64,000 nucleotides of DNA from Pseudomonadota bacterium (GTDB lineage Bacteria; Pseudomonadota; Gammaproteobacteria; Steroidobacterales; Steroidobacteraceae). The DNA is taken from NCBI GenBank assembly GCA_021808195.1, contig JAKBCE010000022.1, positions 3,345 through 67,344 on the forward strand. Direction: 5' to 3'. The position numbers and the translations under genes are program-made. Under the pieces are notes generated by a model. That model saw only the letters and a program-made list of their open reading frames with translations, had not been told where the DNA came from and did no database searches. Of the stretch, positions 60,523-64,000 are shown piece by piece; within the stretch, counting starts at the first letter, position 1; the number at the start of each line of letters is the position of its first letter.

Positions 60523-61410
60523 GTGCGACTGCAGTACAGCTTCGTGATCGATGAAAATCCGCGCTTTCTCGCCGAAGCGCGGCTGTTTGTCCGCGCCCTG
60601 CTCGGTGCCGGCGTTGCGCCGGCGGACATTGTGGCGCAGGTGACGGCCCGCTGCGGCGAGCCCGGCCGCGCGCTCGCTGCAAGCTTCGGAGTGCGTGCGC
60701 TGGAGCTACCGCTCGGACCGGACAGCACGTACTGCAACAAAATCAATCAGCTCTTTACGCTCGCGAACGAGGAATTCGACGTTCTGGTGGCCTGCGATAC
60801 GGATCTGGCGATCACCCGGCCGCTCAATTCAGCAGCGAGTCTGCACGCAATCCGCGCCAAGCGGGTCGATCAGCCGAACCCGCCGCTGGCCGTGCTTGAA
60901 TCGGTCCGCGCCTTCCTTCAAGTGCCATCACAGCCCGCGCTGCTGGCCCCGAGCATCGCGGCGCATGAATCAACCTATGCTCTGAACTGCAACGGGGGGC
61001 TCTTGATGATTCCCCGTGCGCTGATGCGACCGCTCGGCGAGCAATGGCTGCGCAATGCCGAGGTGCTGCACGATCATCGGCATCTGCTGCAGCGGTGGGT
61101 CAATCACATCGATCAGGTGAGCTTTGCATTTGCAATGATTCAGCTCGGACTTCCATTTGACGAACTGCCCATCGACTACAATTTTCCGACGACTCTGGCC
61201 AAGCAGATCCCCGTTTCCTGCTACGGCGAGCCGATCGTTCTACATTACCATCGGGCCATCGATCGCCGCGGACGAATCAAGCGTTGCGGCGTTCCGTCCG
61301 TGGATGCGCTGATCAAGCGGGTTAACCGCTCACTCTACCCCCGCCGCTCTCTCTGGGCGCGATTGTTTAGATGGTCCTCTGCCGTCAATACCCCGCAGCG
61401 CAGGCAGTAG
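60523..61410 (+). CDS. Putative glycosyltransferase-like protein inside the mosaic element
   Basis: A 295-residue protein with a GT-A-like layout: LQYSFVIDENPRFLAEARLFVRALLGAG at the start, then VLVACDTDLAI, which has the DxD motif for a metal-nucleotide sugar, and LNCNGGLLMIPRALMRPLGEQW and SFAFAMIQLGLPFDELPIDYNFPT, typical of nucleotide-diphospho-sugar transferases. The GTG start lacks a strong ribosome site. The last codons (PQRRQ and stop) come from the left end of the IS200/IS605-type element, so the C-terminus is probably not native. No sugar-related neighbours are present. Confidence 0.55.
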   Translation: MRLQYSFVIDENPRFLAEARLFVRALLGAGVAPADIVAQVTARCGEPGRALAASFGVRALELPLGPDSTYCNKINQLFTLANEEFDVLVACDTDLAITRPLNSAASLHAIRAKRVDQPNPPLAVLESVRAFLQVPSQPALLAPSIAAHESTYALNCNGGLLMIPRALMRPLGEQWLRNAEVLHDHRHLLQRWVNHIDQVSFAFAMIQLGLPFDELPIDYNFPTTLAKQIPVSCYGEPIVLHYHRAIDRRGRIKRCGVPSVDALIKRVNRSLYPRRSLWARLFRWSSAVNTPQRRQ

Positions 61411-61611
61411 GCTCGCTCGTGGGTCATCGGCTCGGCCATGCGCACATTGATTGCCCGTCAGCGCAAAAGGTGAACGGGGCGTGACACAACTTCAAGCAGC
61501 CGTCGGACGTCCTGATACGCGCTCTGACACGACGTCATTAGCAACGTCGTGTCAGAACGTTATGCAAATGACTTGAACCGACGGGGTCGCGCGCGCCCTT
61601 GCTCGCTTCAA
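61397..61611 (-). repeat. Left end of the IS200/IS605-type element (copy 2) with hairpin
   Basis: It matches 26790-27003 with many differences. It contains the first tnpB codons and a perfect 12-bp hairpin at 61524-61555 (CTGACACGACGT, 8-nt loop). It ends 11 bp before the stop codon of the GGDEF gene. Confidence 0.65.
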
Positions 61612-61622
61612 CGATCCGGTGC

Positions 61623-62539
61623 TCAGATCGGGGATTGCTCGGCTGCGACGACCCGATTGCGGCCGGTCCCCTTGGCCCGATACAGCGCGGCATCGGCATC
61701 CTGGATGAGCAAATCCACAGTGCAGCGCCGATGGTTGGCCGGCCGGCTCGCCACCCCGATGCTGACGGTGAGGTCGCAATCGCCGCAGCGGGAGTTCTGC
61801 ACCTGCATGCGCATGCGTTCTGCAAGAGCCAAAGCGCCTGCACCGTCGGTCGCCGGAAGGATCACCACGAATTCGCCGCCGTACCGGGCGGCGGTGTCCG
61901 ATGCGCGCACCGTGGAGCGAATGACCTTGGCCAGCTGACGCAGGATGTCATCGCCGACCTGATGGCCGAATCGGTCGTTGTATGACTTGAAATGGTCGGC
62001 ATCGATGAGCAGCAGCGAGAGCGATTCGCCTGAGCGATGGCATTGGGCAACGGCCTGGTTCAGCTGTTGGTTGAGTGCAAGGCGGTTGTACAGCCCAGTC
62101 AGAGGATCCGTGATAGCCTGGCTTTGCAGCTGCATGTTCAGTTGCCGCAGCCGAGTCTGGTATTCCTCGAGCTCGTCCTGGTAGGAACGGGCGGCTTCGA
62201 GCGCCTCTTGTAGAGCCCGATGCGTCGAGCGCAACTTCAGCTGCGCGGCCGCCTGGCGAGCGAGCGCCTCCAGCGCGGCGCGTTGACGTGGCTCGAGCCG
62301 CCGCGGCCTGTGATCGAGTACGCATAGCGTGCCGAGCGCATAACCTTCATCCGTGACGAGCGGGGCGCCGGCGTAGAACCGGAACTGCTGTGCGCCGGTA
62401 ACGAGGGGGTTGTCGGCGAAACGGCTGTCGAGCGTTGCGTCCGGCACCTCCAGCACCCGACTCGGCTCGAGAATCGCATGGGCACAGAAGGAGACGTCCC
62501 GCTCGGTCTGATCGAGCTCGATGCCATGGTGCGATTTAA
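61623..62539 (-). pseudogene. GAF-GGDEF protein, 5' part cut off by an insertion sequence
   Basis: The remaining protein starts inside a GAF domain (KSHHGIELDQTERDVSFCAHAI; FYAGAPLVTDEGYALGTLCVLD), passes a coiled-coil and ends with a GGDEF domain (DPLTGLYNRLALNQQL; DADHFKSYNDRFGHQVGDDIL). The active-site motif reads RYGGEFVV: one residue is missing compared with RYGG(D/E)EFVV, so cyclase activity is doubtful. The insertion at 62540-63873 separates it from its N-terminus. Removing the element and one TTAA restores LALKSHHGIE in frame. Confidence 0.82.
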
Positions 62540-63873
62540 CAGGCTGATGAAAAACCCGGTGATCGAGGCGTCTGACTCCCCGTGAACGCACGTCGAGCAA
62601 CTCTTTTGAGTTCGAATTCGTGCGTTCCGGCCTCGCGATCCTTGCCGTGGGAGGCTCTGGTGCCCGTCGGGGTGGACATTTCGATCACCGTGTCGCTCAA
62701 GATGGCATCCGAGCTATGTGAACCCTGGCGCAAGAAGATTGCGCATGCGCACCAGGTTGTAGCCGGTGAAGGTCAGCAGCGTCGCGAACTCGATCTTCCT
62801 GCGACCGCGCACCTTCGGGCGCCTCAAAAGCCCGATGTCCTTCGCCCAGCCGAAGGACTCCTCGATTCGCTTGCGCGCCTTGATGCTCAGGGCGTATCCG
62901 GCATGACGGGTCGTGCGGGCATTGATCGCCGAGCCGCCCCGTCGCTCGATGTTCTGCGCCACATGAGGGGTGACGTTCAGCTCACGGGTTTGCCGGACGA
63001 ACTGGTGCGTGTCGTAACCCTTATCCGCTGCGAGCGTGCACCGCCTTGGGCCGGACAGTTCACCGAGCATGTCGATCGCGGCGCTGCGCTCGGCCGTGCC
63101 ACTCGCCTGCGTCACCTGCGCCGCGACAATCAGGCCATTGCGGTTCTCGCTCACCGCGTGCCCGAGGTAAGCCAGCTTCGAGGGTGTCCCGGCACTCTTC
63201 TTGTACAGCTTGGCCTCAGGGTCGGTTGTGGACGCATGTGTGTCGTTCGTGCGCTGCTCGCCACGAAAATCGCGTGCGTTATTGCGGCCACCGTCTCCAC
63301 CAGTGCCGCCAGAACCGTCCTTGGGACGGAAACTCTTGTGCGACGCCCATGCCGCAATCATCGTACCGTCGACGCTGAAATGCTCATCGCTCAGAAGACC
63401 CGCGATCCGAGCCTGCTCGACAATGGCCTCGAACAGCTCGCGCGCAATGTCCGCCTCGAGCAGCCGATCGCGGTTCTTGCTGAAGGTCGAGTGATCCCAC
63501 ACCGGTTCATCAACCGAGAGCCCGACGAACCATCGGAACAGCAAGTTGTACTCGAGCTGCTCGATCAGCAGCCGCTCGCTGCGAATCGAATAGAGCACCT
63601 GCAGCAGCAGTGCCCGAATCAGCCGCTCCGGCGCAATCGAGGGCCTGCCCGTCTGGGAGTAAAGCTTCTCAAATCGCCTATCCATCTGCGCCAGCGCCTC
63701 TGCGATCATCGCGCGGATCGGCCGCAGCGGATGCTTCGGCGGAACCCGCTCTTCCGGGGAGACGTAGCTGAACATCGCTTCCTGCTTCGAGTCCGCTCCA
63801 CGCATCGGAGAACCTCAATCGTGCGCCAGATAATGCCTAATTTGCCCGAAATTTCGGGTTTTTCAACATCCTG
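62540..63873 (-). mobile_element. IS5/IS1182-like insertion sequence with TTAA target duplication
   Basis: 1334 bp. Terminal repeats CAGGCTGATGAAAAACCCG and (reverse complement of the right end) CAGGATGTTGAAAAACCCG agree at 17 of 19 positions. TTAA flanks both sides (62536-62539 and 63874-63877). It carries one complete transposase gene. Confidence 0.88.
62714..63805 (-). CDS. IS5/IS1182-type DDE transposase
   Basis: A 363-residue transposase. The N-terminal DUF772 domain is FSYVSPEERVPPKHPLRPIR through LFRWFVGLSVDEPVWDHSTFSKNRDRLL. The DDE residues lie in FSVDGTMIAAWASHK (first Asp), AADKGYDTHQFV (second Asp) and RKRIEESFGWAKDIGLLRRPK (Glu). GAGG stands before ATG 63805. Frame and motifs are complete, so the element is probably active. 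Confidence 0.88.
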   Translation of the reverse strand: MRGADSKQEAMFSYVSPEERVPPKHPLRPIRAMIAEALAQMDRRFEKLYSQTGRPSIAPERLIRALLLQVLYSIRSERLLIEQLEYNLLFRWFVGLSVDEPVWDHSTFSKNRDRLLEADIARELFEAIVEQARIAGLLSDEHFSVDGTMIAAWASHKSFRPKDGSGGTGGDGGRNNARDFRGEQRTNDTHASTTDPEAKLYKKSAGTPSKLAYLGHAVSENRNGLIVAAQVTQASGTAERSAAIDMLGELSGPRRCTLAADKGYDTHQFVRQTRELNVTPHVAQNIERRGGSAINARTTRHAGYALSIKARKRIEESFGWAKDIGLLRRPKVRGRRKIEFATLLTFTGYNLVRMRNLLAPGFT

Positions 63874-63877
63874 TTAA

Positions 63878-64000
63878 GAGCCAGGCGCAGGGCGGCGAGA
63901 CAACGTGTGTTGCCGTTGAGGTATCAGACGATGGCCTGTGCCGAGGGGCCAGCGCCGGTGATTCAGGAGCCCGGATGATCTCCCGCAGCACTCCGGTGCG
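63878..64000 (-). other. Sequence upstream of the insertion, former 5' part of the GAF-GGDEF gene
   Basis: In frame with the GAF remnant it reads NTRCLAALRLALKS after excision of the element. A TGA at 63926-63924 lies just upstream in that frame, so the older 5' part also looks degraded or belongs to another gene. Nothing else is recognisable before the window ends. Confidence 0.35.

Larger units (their letters stand above)
59534..61611 (-). mobile_element. Mosaic second copy of the IS200/IS605-type element, carrying other DNA
   Basis: The right end (59534-59718) is 96% identical to 25821-26005, and the left end (61397-61611) resembles 26790-27003, in the same orientation. Instead of tnpB, the interior holds about 280 bp of unrecognised DNA, an IS110 remnant and a glycosyltransferase-like gene. 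Only the first 14 or so tnpB codons survive (about 61397-61441). It may be a cargo-bearing derivative or the result of several insertions and deletions. Confidence 0.6.

Overview
The window is high-GC, densely packed proteobacterial chromosome. Genes abut or overlap by ATGA or GTGA, and Shine-Dalgarno sites are clear at most starts. The gene content (Isp-type NiFe hydrogenase, AAHS transporter, TonB receptor, Mtr conduit) fits a metabolically versatile gammaproteobacterium or betaproteobacterium. Nothing in the sequence fixes the genus.

1-23.2 kb is an aromatic-catabolism island. On the left is part of a homoprotocatechuate-type meta-cleavage branch: FAH-family hydrolase, DapA-family lyase, HpaE-like dehydrogenase and HpaF-like isomerase. 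Next comes a minus-strand operon of lignostilbene dioxygenase, aldehyde dehydrogenase and LigW-like 5-carboxyvanillate decarboxylase, followed by a MarR regulator and a VanA-like Rieske oxygenase. A TonB receptor-MarR-AAHS transporter operon diverges from a set of esterases and SnoaL/NTF2-fold proteins. Together these look like uptake, hydrolysis and cleavage of lignin-derived dimers through stilbenes to vanillate. The unusual three-domain and two-domain SnoaL proteins are candidate lyases that would make the stilbenes.

23.2-28.2 kb is mobile or degraded DNA: a HicB-HicA toxin-antitoxin pair, small phage-like genes, tRNA-Ala(GGC), a decayed IS200/IS605-type tnpB element and an intact IS630 element whose transposase needs a -1 frameshift. 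IS630 sits exactly on the gltX stop codon.

28.2-33.3 kb is more ordinary chromosome: gltX, a secreted YXWXPG-repeat protein, a small membrane protein, a CcmI-like TPR protein and a RatA-family protein.

33.3-57.5 kb is a hydrogen and extracellular-electron-transfer island. It contains hypCDE-hypX-hypB-hypF; a seven-heme c plus cytochrome b membrane protein (CbcL-like); a monoheme cytochrome; a UbiA/MenA prenyltransferase; an mtrC-mtrA-mtrB operon; and a complete Isp-type (group 1e-like) NiFe hydrogenase operon with protease, HupH-like factor, small subunit, Isp1, Isp2, large subunit, hypA and a HemN-like radical SAM enzyme. The layout suggests that electrons from H2 enter a quinone pool and leave through the Mtr conduit, or the reverse. 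I regard this as the most interesting system in the window. hypX carries a one-base frameshift in a G9 tract that needs checking.

57.5-64 kb holds a PAS hybrid histidine kinase whose last codons lie in a mobile-element end. A mosaic second copy of the IS200/IS605-type element follows, enclosing an IS110 remnant and a glycosyltransferase-like gene. Last is a GAF-GGDEF gene split by an IS5/IS1182-like element with a TTAA target duplication.
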